A stretch of DNA of 14,733 nt. Source: WTJX01 sp045106295 (lineage in GTDB: Bacteria > Bacteroidota > Bacteroidia > Cytophagales > JAAEPT01). Positions 6,318-13,793 of this stretch are shown one piece after another. How positions within the stretch are numbered: position 1 is the stretch's first letter; each line of letters starts with the position of its first letter. The translations under genes were made by a program, and so were the position numbers. The stretch lies in assembly GCA_045106295.1 (NCBI GenBank), contig JBGCEI010000061.1, positions 1-14,733 of the forward strand, given 5' to 3'. Under the pieces are notes generated by a model. It did no database searches, was not told the origin of the DNA, and saw nothing but the letters and a program-made list of their open reading frames with translations.

Positions 6318-7931
6318 ATGTGCAGAAAAACATTTACATATAGATACATCATATATAGCATCACTCTTTTTCTATCATCGCTTCTATTTGCTCAACGTGC
6401 TTTTGAAATATCTAAAACGCCACCTACACCTAGTTTATTAGGTTATGTGCGAGTAGCTGAAACTTCTATTAACACACCTTATAACGAATCTTCTCCTCTT
6501 TTTTGGGGGAAACAACTCGTCTATTTATCAGATAAAAAACAAGCTAAAAAAGTAAACACTAAAATTGACAACGAACTATATAAAGCAGAATTCACAAAGT
6601 ATATAAAACTACTAGTTCACCCAAGTTATTTTAATAAATCAATCAAAGGAGGTAAAAAAACAGGACGCTTTACCTTTACAGGAGATGCCTCTGCAATTGT
6701 TTTCACTGAATCAAAATCAGAAAAAGACGAACAATCTAGGTTTCAAGAAAACAACCGCCTATTTGTATCTGAGTATAACTATTTCATAAAAGAATGGAGT
6801 AAACCCACTTCTTTCCTAAACGATTCAATTATTCATATTAATCACCCTGCTTTATCTACAGATGGTAGATCCTTGTATTTTTCCAGCAATTACCCATACG
6901 AAGGGCATATAGGTGGGTACGATTTATATGTTATTCAGCAAGATGCTCACGGCGTCTGGTCTCAACCCATAAATATGGGGCAAGAAATAAACACGCAAGA
7001 AGACGAAGGATTCCCTTATTATCATCAATCCAAACGATTATTCTTTTCTTCTAATGGACACAGAGGGTTAGGTGGTTTAGATATTTTTTACGCCAAATCA
7101 ACTAAAGGGAAAATCGCTATTAATCATTTAGAGCAGCCTTTTAACTCCTCAGCCGATGATTTTGGTATTTCCATAGACAGGAAAATAAAGACAGCATATT
7201 TTACATCTAATAGAGAAGGAGGAAAAGGATTAGATGACATCTACGTTGCTGAAATTTCTCTTCCAGATTTAGTGCTTTCAGGTCAAGTTACTGATCAGAA
7301 TACGGGAAAGCCTATCTCTAAAGCATTGATCATATTAACTGATAGTATCAATAAAAAAATAGATTCCACTAGAACTAACTTAGAAGGATACTATTCCTTA
7401 AAAATAAAACATGAACGGGACTACAAACTTTCAATTAAACATACCGGTTTCCATCCTTCAAAAACTTCTCACATTAGAGAAAACTGGCTATCTGAAACAA
7501 CTTCTATTCAAGATAAAAAACTATCACCTTTACCTGTTCTAGTGGACACTGTAAGTCAACGAGTCTCTTTCCCTGTAAACTTCTCCTTTAATTCATATGT
7601 AATTGAAGAAAGTGAAAATAAAAACCTCGCTAAGCTCATCTCTATTTTACAAAGAGACAGGGCTATTGCAGTTAGTATCTACTCACACACAGATTGTAGA
7701 GGAGAGGAAGAGTACAATCTCTTTTTATCACAAAAAAGAGCACAAGCAACTGTAGAATACTTAGTGCGTAATGGTGTTAAAAGAAAGCAAGTAGTTAGTG
7801 CTGAAGGTAGAGGTGAATTAGAGCCTATTGCAAATTGTAACTGTGGTGATTGCTCTGAGGTTCAATATAAAGCAAATAGAAGATCAGAATTTGAGTTAGT
7901 AAAAGTGGTTCAAAAAAGAAGGTATAAATGA
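6318..7931 (+). CDS. PD40 / carboxypeptidase-regulatory / OmpA-like envelope protein
   Basis: The 537-residue exported protein anchors something to the cell wall or outer membrane. A signal peptide covers about 1-25 (ending LLFAQ). PD40-like propeller motifs follow at about 176-193 (HPALSTDGRSLYFSSN), 230-259 (FFSSNGHRGLGGLDIFYA) and 280-311 (FTSNREGGKGLDDIYVA). A carboxypeptidase-regulatory-like Ig fold covers about 318-400 (SGQVTDQNTGKPISKALI, then TNLEGYYSLKI). The OmpA C-terminal peptidoglycan-binding domain spans about 417-530, with SHTDCRGEEEYN (456-467) and NRRSEFELV (520-528) supplying the usual Asp and Arg that hold diaminopimelate. A Cys cluster NCNCGDC sits at 506-512. The order resembles the type IX secretion factor PorE, but no TPR repeats precede the propeller here, so I leave it unnamed. 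It has no partner genes in the window and ends 2 bp from DUF721. Confidence 0.88.
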   Translation: MCRKTFTYRYIIYSITLFLSSLLFAQRAFEISKTPPTPSLLGYVRVAETSINTPYNESSPLFWGKQLVYLSDKKQAKKVNTKIDNELYKAEFTKYIKLLVHPSYFNKSIKGGKKTGRFTFTGDASAIVFTESKSEKDEQSRFQENNRLFVSEYNYFIKEWSKPTSFLNDSIIHINHPALSTDGRSLYFSSNYPYEGHIGGYDLYVIQQDAHGVWSQPINMGQEINTQEDEGFPYYHQSKRLFFSSNGHRGLGGLDIFYAKSTKGKIAINHLEQPFNSSADDFGISIDRKIKTAYFTSNREGGKGLDDIYVAEISLPDLVLSGQVTDQNTGKPISKALIILTDSINKKIDSTRTNLEGYYSLKIKHERDYKLSIKHTGFHPSKTSHIRENWLSETTSIQDKKLSPLPVLVDTVSQRVSFPVNFSFNSYVIEESENKNLAKLISILQRDRAIAVSIYSHTDCRGEEEYNLFLSQKRAQATVEYLVRNGVKRKQVVSAEGRGELEPIANCNCGDCSEVQYKANRRSEFELVKVVQKRRYK

Positions 7932-7933
7932 TA

Positions 7934-8236
7934 TTAAAGAATAACGATATCCAATACCAATTCGTCGTTCCCAATGTAATCTCTTACAATTTGTAATACA
8001 TTACTTTTAGAGGCCATTAACTCTCTTTTCAAAGGAGATGAACTGACTTTTATAAAAAGTTTCTTCTCTTTAATAAACACATCTTTTGTTCTATCAGCTA
8101 TTACCTTACCTACAATTTTCTCCCAATCTGCCTTTATCTTAGTTCCATCAAACTTACTCTGTAAACGGTATGCCTTCAATAAAGCGTCTATCCCTTCTTT
8201 TAAGGTACTTGTATTTCCTAATCGTTTATCTTTCAT
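7934..8236 (-). CDS. DUF721 / DciA-like protein
   Basis: This 100-residue protein belongs to DUF721, whose characterised member DciA helps load the replicative helicase DnaB in bacteria without DnaC or DnaI. The conserved tryptophan and its motif, W-E-K-I-V-G-K-V-I-A-D-R-T, are at 38-50. The strand pair K-L-F-I-K-V-S-S-S-P-L-K-R-E-L, typical of the family, is at 59-73. There is no C-terminal disordered extension, so this is a short form containing only the globular domain. It overlaps recF by 4 bp (ATGA), which implies coupled translation. The recF-DUF721 pairing is seen widely in bacteria and supports a replication role. The helicase-loading role is inferred from the family. Confidence 0.87.
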   Translation of the reverse strand: MKDKRLGNTSTLKEGIDALLKAYRLQSKFDGTKIKADWEKIVGKVIADRTKDVFIKEKKLFIKVSSSPLKRELMASKSNVLQIVRDYIGNDELVLDIVIL

Positions 8237-9345
8237 GACAGCACTTCTTTCTTTACTTCACCTCTATTCACTCCATAATAGGTAATATTTTCTATTTCAG
8301 CAAAAAGAGAGCGAACTCTTGCTTCATTTGGATCGGTGACAAACACCTGCCCTATTTCATCTGACTTAATCAATTGAATGAGCATATTGATTTTATAACC
8401 ATCTAGTTTATCCAGTACATCATCTAATAATAGTAATGGCTTATGAGACGTTTTCTCTTTTAGCAATTCATACTGAGCTAATTTCAAGGCTAAAATGCAA
8501 GACTTCTGTTGCCCTTGAGAACCAAACTTCTTCAATAAATATTGTTTATCTATTAAAAAAGTAAAGTCATCTTTATGAGTACCTATCGTAGTTCGCCTTG
8601 CTTTAATGTCTCTCTGCATGTTTTTTGTTAAATGGTATTTAAAATTCACCGTTTCTAATGACGCTTCATAGGTGATATCAACTACCGTATCTTCTTGCGC
8701 TATTCTTTTAATCCATTTCTGAAAATAGTTCATAAAGTCAATCATGAAAGCTTTTCTTGTCTCATAAATATAGAATCCACTTTCCAACAACTGATTATTA
8801 AATGGGGTAATCAGAATCTCATCAAAATAATTCTCTTCAAAAAATTGAGTTAATAAGCTATTTCTATGCTTTAGCGTTCTATTGTATTTGATTAAATGAT
8901 CGAGATAAGTAGCGTTGTATTGCGAAATCATCGCATCAAAAAACTTACGCCTCACTTCACTCCCTAAATGAATCATATCTTGATCGTAAGGAGAGACCAA
9001 AACAGATGGATACTGCCCAATATGATCACCAATCTTAGTATACGCTTTTTTATTGGCCTTCACCATTTTTTTCTGTCCATCAGTATACCCAACGCTGATC
9101 ATACGTTTTTCTTCTTTTTTATGGAACGTACCATTCACCATATACCCCTGTTCACCATGACGAATTAACTGAGAATCTATGCTATTGAATGCACTTTTAG
9201 TAAAGCAAAGTAGATAAATGGCATCTAATAAATTAGTCTTTCCACTTCCGTTCTCTCCTACGATTGCATTCACTTTAGAATTGAATGAAATATCACCTTC
9301 TTGGATGTTTTTGAAATTAAATAGAAAAAGATGATCAAGTATCAT
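8233..9345 (-). CDS. recF: DNA replication and repair protein RecF
   Basis: RecF is an SMC/ABC-like ATPase that binds gapped DNA and, with RecO and RecR, helps load RecA at stalled or damaged forks. The 370-residue protein is complete and of normal length. Walker A GENGSGKT is at 30-37. SPYDQDMIHLGSEVRRKFFD (118-137) matches the family region around the helical arm. IGTHKDDF (254-261), the ABC signature region FGSQGQQKS (274-282) and Walker B LLLLDDVLDKLD (304-315) are all present. The next gene overlaps its end by ATGA. Its ATG at 9343-9345 is 60 bp from the divergent pdhA, so the two genes share a short control region; the -33 zone of the pdhA promoter candidate touches the recF start codon. 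Confidence 0.98.
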   Translation of the reverse strand: MILDHLFLFNFKNIQEGDISFNSKVNAIVGENGSGKTNLLDAIYLLCFTKSAFNSIDSQLIRHGEQGYMVNGTFHKKEEKRMISVGYTDGQKKMVKANKKAYTKIGDHIGQYPSVLVSPYDQDMIHLGSEVRRKFFDAMISQYNATYLDHLIKYNRTLKHRNSLLTQFFEENYFDEILITPFNNQLLESGFYIYETRKAFMIDFMNYFQKWIKRIAQEDTVVDITYEASLETVNFKYHLTKNMQRDIKARRTTIGTHKDDFTFLIDKQYLLKKFGSQGQQKSCILALKLAQYELLKEKTSHKPLLLLDDVLDKLDGYKINMLIQLIKSDEIGQVFVTDPNEARVRSLFAEIENITYYGVNRGEVKKEVLS

Positions 9346-9387
9346 TTCGTAATATAGCGTTTATTAGTTAAGTTTGTCATTCGTAAT
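9346..9387 (+). promoter_or_regulatory. Candidate promoter for the pdhA cluster
   Basis: TAAGTTTG at 9369-9376 is a perfect Bacteroidetes -7 element (TAnnTTTG). About 20 nt upstream lies TTTCG (9345-9349), a poor version of the -33 TTTG. Transcription would start near 9383, leaving a leader of about 23 nt before the pdhA ATG. The octamer TTCGTAAT occurs twice (9346-9353 and 9380-9387), 34 bp apart, flanking the element. I see no convincing promoter for recF in the opposite direction. Confidence 0.5.
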
Positions 9388-9405
9388 TAGAACGAACATA
9401 TAATT

Positions 9406-10443
9406 ATGGCTACAGCAACGAAAAAAGCAACCACAAAGAAGAAAACTACTTCTGCTACCAAATTTACTAAAGAGAACTATCTTTTTTGGTATGAAAGCAT
9501 GCAGTTAGTGAGAAAATTTGAAGAAAAAACAGGACAACTATATGGTCAGCAAAAGATCAAAGGTTTTTGTCACCTGTATATTGGTCAAGAAGCATGTGCT
9601 TCTGGAGCAGCTTCAGCATTAGAAAAAGGAGACAAATGGATCACTGCTTACAGAGATCATGCAATGCCTATTATATTAGGAACTAGTCCTAATGCAGTAA
9701 TGGCTGAACTTTTTGCTAAATCTACAGGGTGTTCAAAAGGAAAAGGTGGTTCTATGCACATCTTTGACAAAGAACATGATTTCGTGGGTGGACACGGTAT
9801 TGTAGGAGCACAAATACCTCTAGGTGCTGGACTAGGATTTGCTGAAAAATATAACAAGACAGGTAAATTAGCTATCTGTTTTATGGGAGATGGCGCTGTA
9901 CGTCAAGGAGCTTTCCATGAAACATTGAACATGGCTATGACCTGGAAGATCCCTGTTATTTTTGTGATCGAAAATAACAAGTATGCAATGGGTACTTCTA
10001 TTGAAAGAATTTCTAATGTCACTGAACTACACAAATTAGGTTTATCGTATGATATGCCTTCAGAAAGTGTAGACGCTATGAGAGTAGAAGATGTACACGA
10101 ATCTGTAGCAAGAGCAGCAAAAAGAGCAAGATCTGGTGAAGGACCAACTTTATTAGAGTTTAAAACGTATCGTTATAAAGGTCACTCTATGTCTGACCCT
10201 GCTAAATACAGAACAAAAGATGAGTTAGAAGACTATAAGTCTCAAGACCCTATCGAAAACGTAAAGGCGACTATATTAGCAAAGAAATATGCTACTGAAG
10301 CAGATATCAAAGCGATAGACGATAAAATTAAAGCTCAGGTTGCTGAATCAGTTAAGTTCGCTGAAGATTCTCCATACCCTACTATTGATGAAGTATTCAA
10401 AGACGTTTACGAGCAAGAAGATTTCCCATACACGACTGACTAA
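9406..10443 (+). CDS. pdhA: Pyruvate dehydrogenase E1 component, alpha subunit
   Basis: With E1 beta, this thiamine-diphosphate enzyme decarboxylates pyruvate and acetylates the lipoyl group of E2, feeding acetyl-CoA to the TCA cycle. It has 345 residues. An N-terminal tail of about 18 residues is rich in Ala, Lys and Thr and looks flexible. The ThDP motif starts at GDGAVRQGAFHETLNMA (161-177) and ends at the ENN (189-191). HGIVGAQIPLGAGLGFA (130-146) and the active-site loop YRYKGHSMSDPAKYRT (255-270) are also family features. The latter fits pyruvate rather than branched-chain substrates, though homology alone does not fully settle that. The E1 beta and E2 genes that often follow are absent; instead a TPR gene starts 3 bp later. 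A promoter candidate lies directly upstream. Confidence 0.93.
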   Translation: MATATKKATTKKKTTSATKFTKENYLFWYESMQLVRKFEEKTGQLYGQQKIKGFCHLYIGQEACASGAASALEKGDKWITAYRDHAMPIILGTSPNAVMAELFAKSTGCSKGKGGSMHIFDKEHDFVGGHGIVGAQIPLGAGLGFAEKYNKTGKLAICFMGDGAVRQGAFHETLNMAMTWKIPVIFVIENNKYAMGTSIERISNVTELHKLGLSYDMPSESVDAMRVEDVHESVARAAKRARSGEGPTLLEFKTYRYKGHSMSDPAKYRTKDELEDYKSQDPIENVKATILAKKYATEADIKAIDDKIKAQVAESVKFAEDSPYPTIDEVFKDVYEQEDFPYTTD

Positions 10444-10446
10444 ATA

Positions 10447-11127
10447 ATGGCAAAAAATAAAAAAGGTGCTAACGAGAACGAAGAAACAATCGTATCTCAA
10501 CTAAGTAATTTAGAAGAATTCATTCAAAAAAACACAAATGCCGTTTACGCAATTGCTGCTGTAGTGGTAATTGCTGCTGCTGGATACTTCTTTTGGACTA
10601 ATAAAGTGAAAACTGATACGCTAGAAGCTCAAAAAGAGTTATTTACGGCTCAATATTTCTTTGCTCAAGATTCTATCGGTTTAGTATTGAATGGCGATGG
10701 GAATAGTGTAATTGGTGTAGAAGAAATCGCTGAAGAATACAGTTCTACAGACGCTGGTAATTTATCTAACTTCTATTCTGGTGCATTATACTTGAAACAA
10801 GGAGAGTATGAAACAGCTATCGAGTTTTTGGATAAGTTCAGCAGTTCAGACTTTTTAGTTCAAGCTAGAGCGTATGCACTTACTGGAGATGCGTATATGG
10901 AATTAGGAGAGTACGACAATGCTGCTACTCAATATGAAAAAGCAGCGGATCACTACCCTAATGAAACGTTTACCCCAGCTTATTTAAATAAGTTAGCACT
11001 TGCGTATGAAAAAGCAGATAATCAAAGTGAGGCTTTAGAAGTTTACTCTACTTTATTAAAAGATTATCCTAATTCATCAGAAGCTACAAGAGCTAAGAAA
11101 TACAAAGCATTATTAGCTACTAAGTAA
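10447..11127 (+). CDS. Membrane-anchored TPR protein
   Basis: The 226-residue protein has a charged, hydrophilic N-terminus (1-30), one membrane helix (AVYAIAAVVVIAAAGYFFW, about 32-50) and then a soluble alpha-helical part. TPR units are visible at about 106-130 (YSGALYLKQGEYETAIEFLDKF), 139-171 (ALTGDAYMELGEYDNAATQYEKA) and 180-209 (NKLALAYEKADNQSEALEVYSTLL). The layout recalls YfgM/ancillary SecYEG translocon proteins and other tetratricopeptide anchors, in which the TPR part lies in the periplasm. Lysines follow the helix as well as precede it, so topology is not clear-cut. It sits between pdhA (3 bp) and ribH (5 bp), surely in one transcript. No specific function can be assigned. Confidence 0.85.
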   Translation: MAKNKKGANENEETIVSQLSNLEEFIQKNTNAVYAIAAVVVIAAAGYFFWTNKVKTDTLEAQKELFTAQYFFAQDSIGLVLNGDGNSVIGVEEIAEEYSSTDAGNLSNFYSGALYLKQGEYETAIEFLDKFSSSDFLVQARAYALTGDAYMELGEYDNAATQYEKAADHYPNETFTPAYLNKLALAYEKADNQSEALEVYSTLLKDYPNSSEATRAKKYKALLATK

Positions 11128-11132
11128 TTTTT

Positions 11133-11624
11133 ATGGCTTCATCAGCTAAAAATCTGAGTTCGTTTTCAGAAACTAATTTATTAGAAGGAGCTAATTTTCG
11201 ATATGCTATCGTAGTTTCAGAATGGAATACGGAAGTAACGGAATCTTTGTATGAAGGAGCTTACGCTCTACTTAGAGAATCTGGTGTAGCAGAAAGCAAT
11301 ATCATTAAAAAATACGTTCCTGGAAGTTTCGAACTGACATTAGGTGCTCAGTGGATGGCTAAACAAGAGTCTGTAGATGCTGTTATCTGTCTAGGTTGCG
11401 TAGTTCAAGGAGAAACGAAACACTTTGACTTTATTTGTGACGCTGTAGCTCACGGCATCACAAACGTAGGTTTAACCTACGACAAACCTGTTATTTTTGG
11501 AGTACTCACTCCAAATACACAACAACAAGCTTTAGACCGTGCAGGAGGAAAACACGGAAACAAAGGCGAAGAAGCTGCTGCAACAGCCTTAAAAATGTTA
11601 GGGTTAAAAGCTTCCCTGAAATAA
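11133..11624 (+). CDS. ribH: 6,7-dimethyl-8-ribityllumazine synthase (riboflavin pathway)
   Basis: RibH condenses 5-amino-6-ribitylamino-uracil with 3,4-dihydroxy-2-butanone 4-phosphate to form the lumazine precursor of riboflavin. The 163-residue chain is the normal size for a subunit that assembles into pentamers or icosahedral shells. Visible active-site elements are the W-N pair at 31-32 that begins the substrate loop, PGSFE at 63-67, and LGCVVQGETKHFDFIC (87-102) with catalytic-region H97. The F-G-V-L-T segment (122-126) and the closing RAGGKHGNKGEEAA (136-149) bind the phosphate and complete the family pattern. It lies 5 bp after the TPR gene and 9 bp before lysC. No FMN riboswitch is seen before it; as an internal operon gene it would follow the upstream promoter. 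Confidence 0.98.
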   Translation: MASSAKNLSSFSETNLLEGANFRYAIVVSEWNTEVTESLYEGAYALLRESGVAESNIIKKYVPGSFELTLGAQWMAKQESVDAVICLGCVVQGETKHFDFICDAVAHGITNVGLTYDKPVIFGVLTPNTQQQALDRAGGKHGNKGEEAAATALKMLGLKASLK

Positions 11625-11633
11625 TCAACTCTT

Positions 11634-12953
11634 ATGAAAATTCTAAAATTTGGTGGTACCTCTGTAGGTAGTCCTGAAAGGATGACTGAAGTATCCAACA
11701 TCATAACTGATGGAGAAGAAAAAATAGTCGTTCTATCTGCCGTATCTGGTACAACAAATAAACTATCTGCTATTTGCGATGCAATGTATGCAGACAAGGT
11801 AGCTGAGGCAAAAGAACAAGTAGAGACGCTTTACACCTACTACATTCCTTTTGTAGAAACATTGCTTAAAAAAGATGAGTTTAGAGAAAAAGGAATTACT
11901 GTAATCAATAATCAATTTGCTACTATTAGAAATTGTGTAGGAGAAGAGTTTAGCGTAAAAGAAGAGCGTATTATTTTAGCTCAAGGAGAGTTAATCTCTA
12001 CTCAGCTTTTCACTCTATTCTTACACGAAAAAGGAATTAAAGCTACACTTATACCTGCGCTAGATTTCATGCGTACAAATCGTGATGAAGAACCTGACAT
12101 TCCTCAAATAGAGAAATTATTAGGTAAAACACTACACGAAACTACTGGAAATAAAACATATATTACACAAGGGTATATTTGTAAAAACATTGATGGTGAG
12201 ATAGATAATCTAAAACGTGGTGGTAGTGACTATACGGCTTCTCTAATTGGAGCAGCAGCAGATGCTACGGAGGTTCAAATATGGACTGATATTGACGGCA
12301 TGCATAACAACGACCCTCGTATCGTTGATAAAACAGAGCCTATCTCAGAATTAACATTCGATGAAGCTGCGGAGCTAGCTTATTTCGGCGCAAAAATACT
12401 TCACCCTTACACCATCCGTCCAGTAAGAGAAAAGGGAATTCCTGTATGCCTTAAAAACACCATGGATCCTGATGCTAAAGGAACTGTTATTTCAAACAAT
12501 ACAGTTGATAGAGACATTAAAGCCATTGCAGCAAAGGATAACATTACGGCTGTAAAGGTAAAGTCTGGGAGAATGCTCTTGGCCTATGGTTTTATGCGTC
12601 AATTATTTGAGGTATTTGAAAAGCATAAAACACCTATTGATATGGTGACTACTTCTGAGGTGGCTGTTTCTTTAACAATAGACGACGATAGTTCTCTCAC
12701 AGATATTCAGACCGAATTAGAACAGTTTGGCCATGTTGAAATAGACAAAGACCAAACGATTGTTTGTATAGTTGGACAGTTTGTCGCTGAGAACAAAGGA
12801 ATTATATCTAAAGTATTTGATGCCTTGGTAGACATTCCTATCCGAATGATTTCGTATGGAGGAAGTAAAAACAACATCTCCATACTCATCAATATGGAAG
12901 ACAAAGAACGTACGTTAAAGACCTTGAATAAGGAGTTGTTTAGTTTTAGTTAA
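11634..12953 (+). CDS. lysC: Aspartate kinase (monofunctional, lysine-sensitive type)
   Basis: Aspartate kinase phosphorylates aspartate at the head of the lysine, diaminopimelate, threonine and methionine pathways. The 439-residue protein has an amino-acid-kinase domain (about 1-285): KFGGTSVG at 5-12, KRGGSDYTAS at 194-203 and IWTDIDGMHNNDPRIV at 216-231. Two ACT domains follow (about 303-372 and 376-437). The TTSEVAVSLTID segment (339-350) matches the lysine-binding region of the E. coli LysC type, so feedback control by lysine is likely but not shown. There is no homoserine dehydrogenase fusion. It begins 9 bp after ribH with no riboswitch or leader peptide in the gap, so control is either at the pdhA promoter or at enzyme level. 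Confidence 0.96.
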   Translation: MKILKFGGTSVGSPERMTEVSNIITDGEEKIVVLSAVSGTTNKLSAICDAMYADKVAEAKEQVETLYTYYIPFVETLLKKDEFREKGITVINNQFATIRNCVGEEFSVKEERIILAQGELISTQLFTLFLHEKGIKATLIPALDFMRTNRDEEPDIPQIEKLLGKTLHETTGNKTYITQGYICKNIDGEIDNLKRGGSDYTASLIGAAADATEVQIWTDIDGMHNNDPRIVDKTEPISELTFDEAAELAYFGAKILHPYTIRPVREKGIPVCLKNTMDPDAKGTVISNNTVDRDIKAIAAKDNITAVKVKSGRMLLAYGFMRQLFEVFEKHKTPIDMVTTSEVAVSLTIDDDSSLTDIQTELEQFGHVEIDKDQTIVCIVGQFVAENKGIISKVFDALVDIPIRMISYGGSKNNISILINMEDKERTLKTLNKELFSFS

Positions 12954-12973
12954 GCTTATAAAAATATAAAGTT

Positions 12974-13393
12974 ATGAAACTTATTTCCATTACTATCTTA
13001 ACATTATTTCTAAGTAAATTTTCATCATGTGGAAAGATGTTAAAATCAGCTGACAAGGTCAATGATGCTTTTCATGCTGGTAGAAAGATTTCAAAGATTG
13101 ATAAAGCCATTTCTGCTAAAAGAATTCCCTTAACTGCCCGTAAAGCAGTGGATGAATTTGGAACACCATCATTTGAAAACCTGCTTACACCTAATAAAAG
13201 CCTTAATAGGTTTAGGCGTAGTGCTCGTCTTATAAGAGTTCTGCTAAAAGAACAAGGAATAAATGAATCAGATTCCACTAGTCTTAACTTGAAAGAAATA
13301 ACTTGGGTACAAGAAAATAGTACAATGACTACTTTTTTGTACATAAGAAAAAAAAATGATACTTGGCATTATACCGGTGTATTTAGATATTAA
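12974..13393 (+). CDS. Hypothetical exported protein, possible lipoprotein
   Basis: I do not recognise this 139-residue protein. It starts with a short signal-like stretch (MKLISITILTLFLSKFSSCGK), in which C19 could be lipidated, although F at -3 and K14 make a poor lipobox. The mature part is basic, with many Lys/Arg between about 20 and 95. It contains an A-V-D-E-F-G-T-P-S stretch (58-66) and ends in likely beta strands (TFLYIRKKNDTWHYTGVFRY). It follows lysC by 20 bp on the same strand and probably closes that transcript. A short hairpin-forming repeat lies 12 bp past its stop. The gene looks real (start, signal and compact context) but the function is open. Confidence 0.65.
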   Translation: MKLISITILTLFLSKFSSCGKMLKSADKVNDAFHAGRKISKIDKAISAKRIPLTARKAVDEFGTPSFENLLTPNKSLNRFRRSARLIRVLLKEQGINESDSTSLNLKEITWVQENSTMTTFLYIRKKNDTWHYTGVFRY

Positions 13394-13540
13394 ATCTTCT
13401 ACCTTGTATTCGTAATACATTAAACACATGCTTTTACGATAATAGATACTGAAAAAGAAACACTATTACTCTTACATTCTTTTGAAAAGCTAAGCTACTA
13501 TCAATTAAATAGGAAATTTAGAAACAAAGGGTTTCTTGTT
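13394..13540. other. Convergent intergenic region with weak hairpins
   Basis: Two small inverted repeats lie between convergent genes: TGTATT-CGT-AATACA at 13405-13419, 12 bp after the 139-aa gene, and GAAAC-AAAGG-GTTTC at 13521-13535, just past the end of the 69-aa gene on the minus strand. Neither has a good U tract, so they are weak terminator candidates. Confidence 0.35.
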
Positions 13541-13750
13541 CTACTTCTTTTTCTTCTTCTCTTTACCTTCCTCTTCTCGGTTAGACAACTTCTTGTCTTC
13601 TACGTTCTTGTTCAAGAATTCGTTGATCTTATCTATCGAGATACTAGTCTGAACTTCACCAAAAGAGTTTACCCCTACATCTAAGCCATCTAAGTCCTCA
13701 TGTACTTTAGGCTTTTGTTCTTCTACTTTCTTTTTACTTTTTTTAGCCAT
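13541..13750 (-). CDS. Small lysine-rich protein of unknown function beside gltX
   Basis: The 69-residue frame reads from ATG at 13748-13750. Both ends are strongly basic (MAKKSKKKVEEQK at the start, GKEKKKKK at the end). The middle is a compact, balanced segment, DGLDVGVNSFGEVQTSISID (21-40) followed by KINEFLNKNVEDKKL (41-55), which looks like two strands and a helix. That centre is not low complexity, and the frame is well separated from any gene on the other strand, so it is likely a true gene. My impression is that similar small proteins occur in other Bacteroidota, but I cannot check. It could bind nucleic acid or ribosomes because of its charge; that is speculation. It lies 126 bp downstream of gltX. 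Confidence 0.65.
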   Translation of the reverse strand: MAKKSKKKVEEQKPKVHEDLDGLDVGVNSFGEVQTSISIDKINEFLNKNVEDKKLSNREEEGKEKKKKK

Positions 13751-13782
13751 GTTGTGTAGCGTTTAATTTTTGGTCTTACGTG

Positions 13783-13790
13783 TACTTTTG
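13783..13790 (+). promoter_or_regulatory. TACTTTTG promoter-like element pointing into the hairpin pair
   Basis: TACTTTTG is a perfect TAnnTTTG match on the plus strand, but no TTG lies at the right distance upstream and no plus-strand gene follows. It may be chance or may drive a short RNA through the two hairpins. Confidence 0.2.
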
Positions 13791-13793
13791 CAC

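Noticed and set aside
11600..11640. Lysine or FMN riboswitch before lysC or ribH
   Set aside because: The gaps are 9 and 5 bp, leaving no room for an aptamer.
13072..13344. 90-codon minus-strand frame
   Set aside because: It is antisense to the 139-aa gene, which has the better start, signal peptide and operon context.
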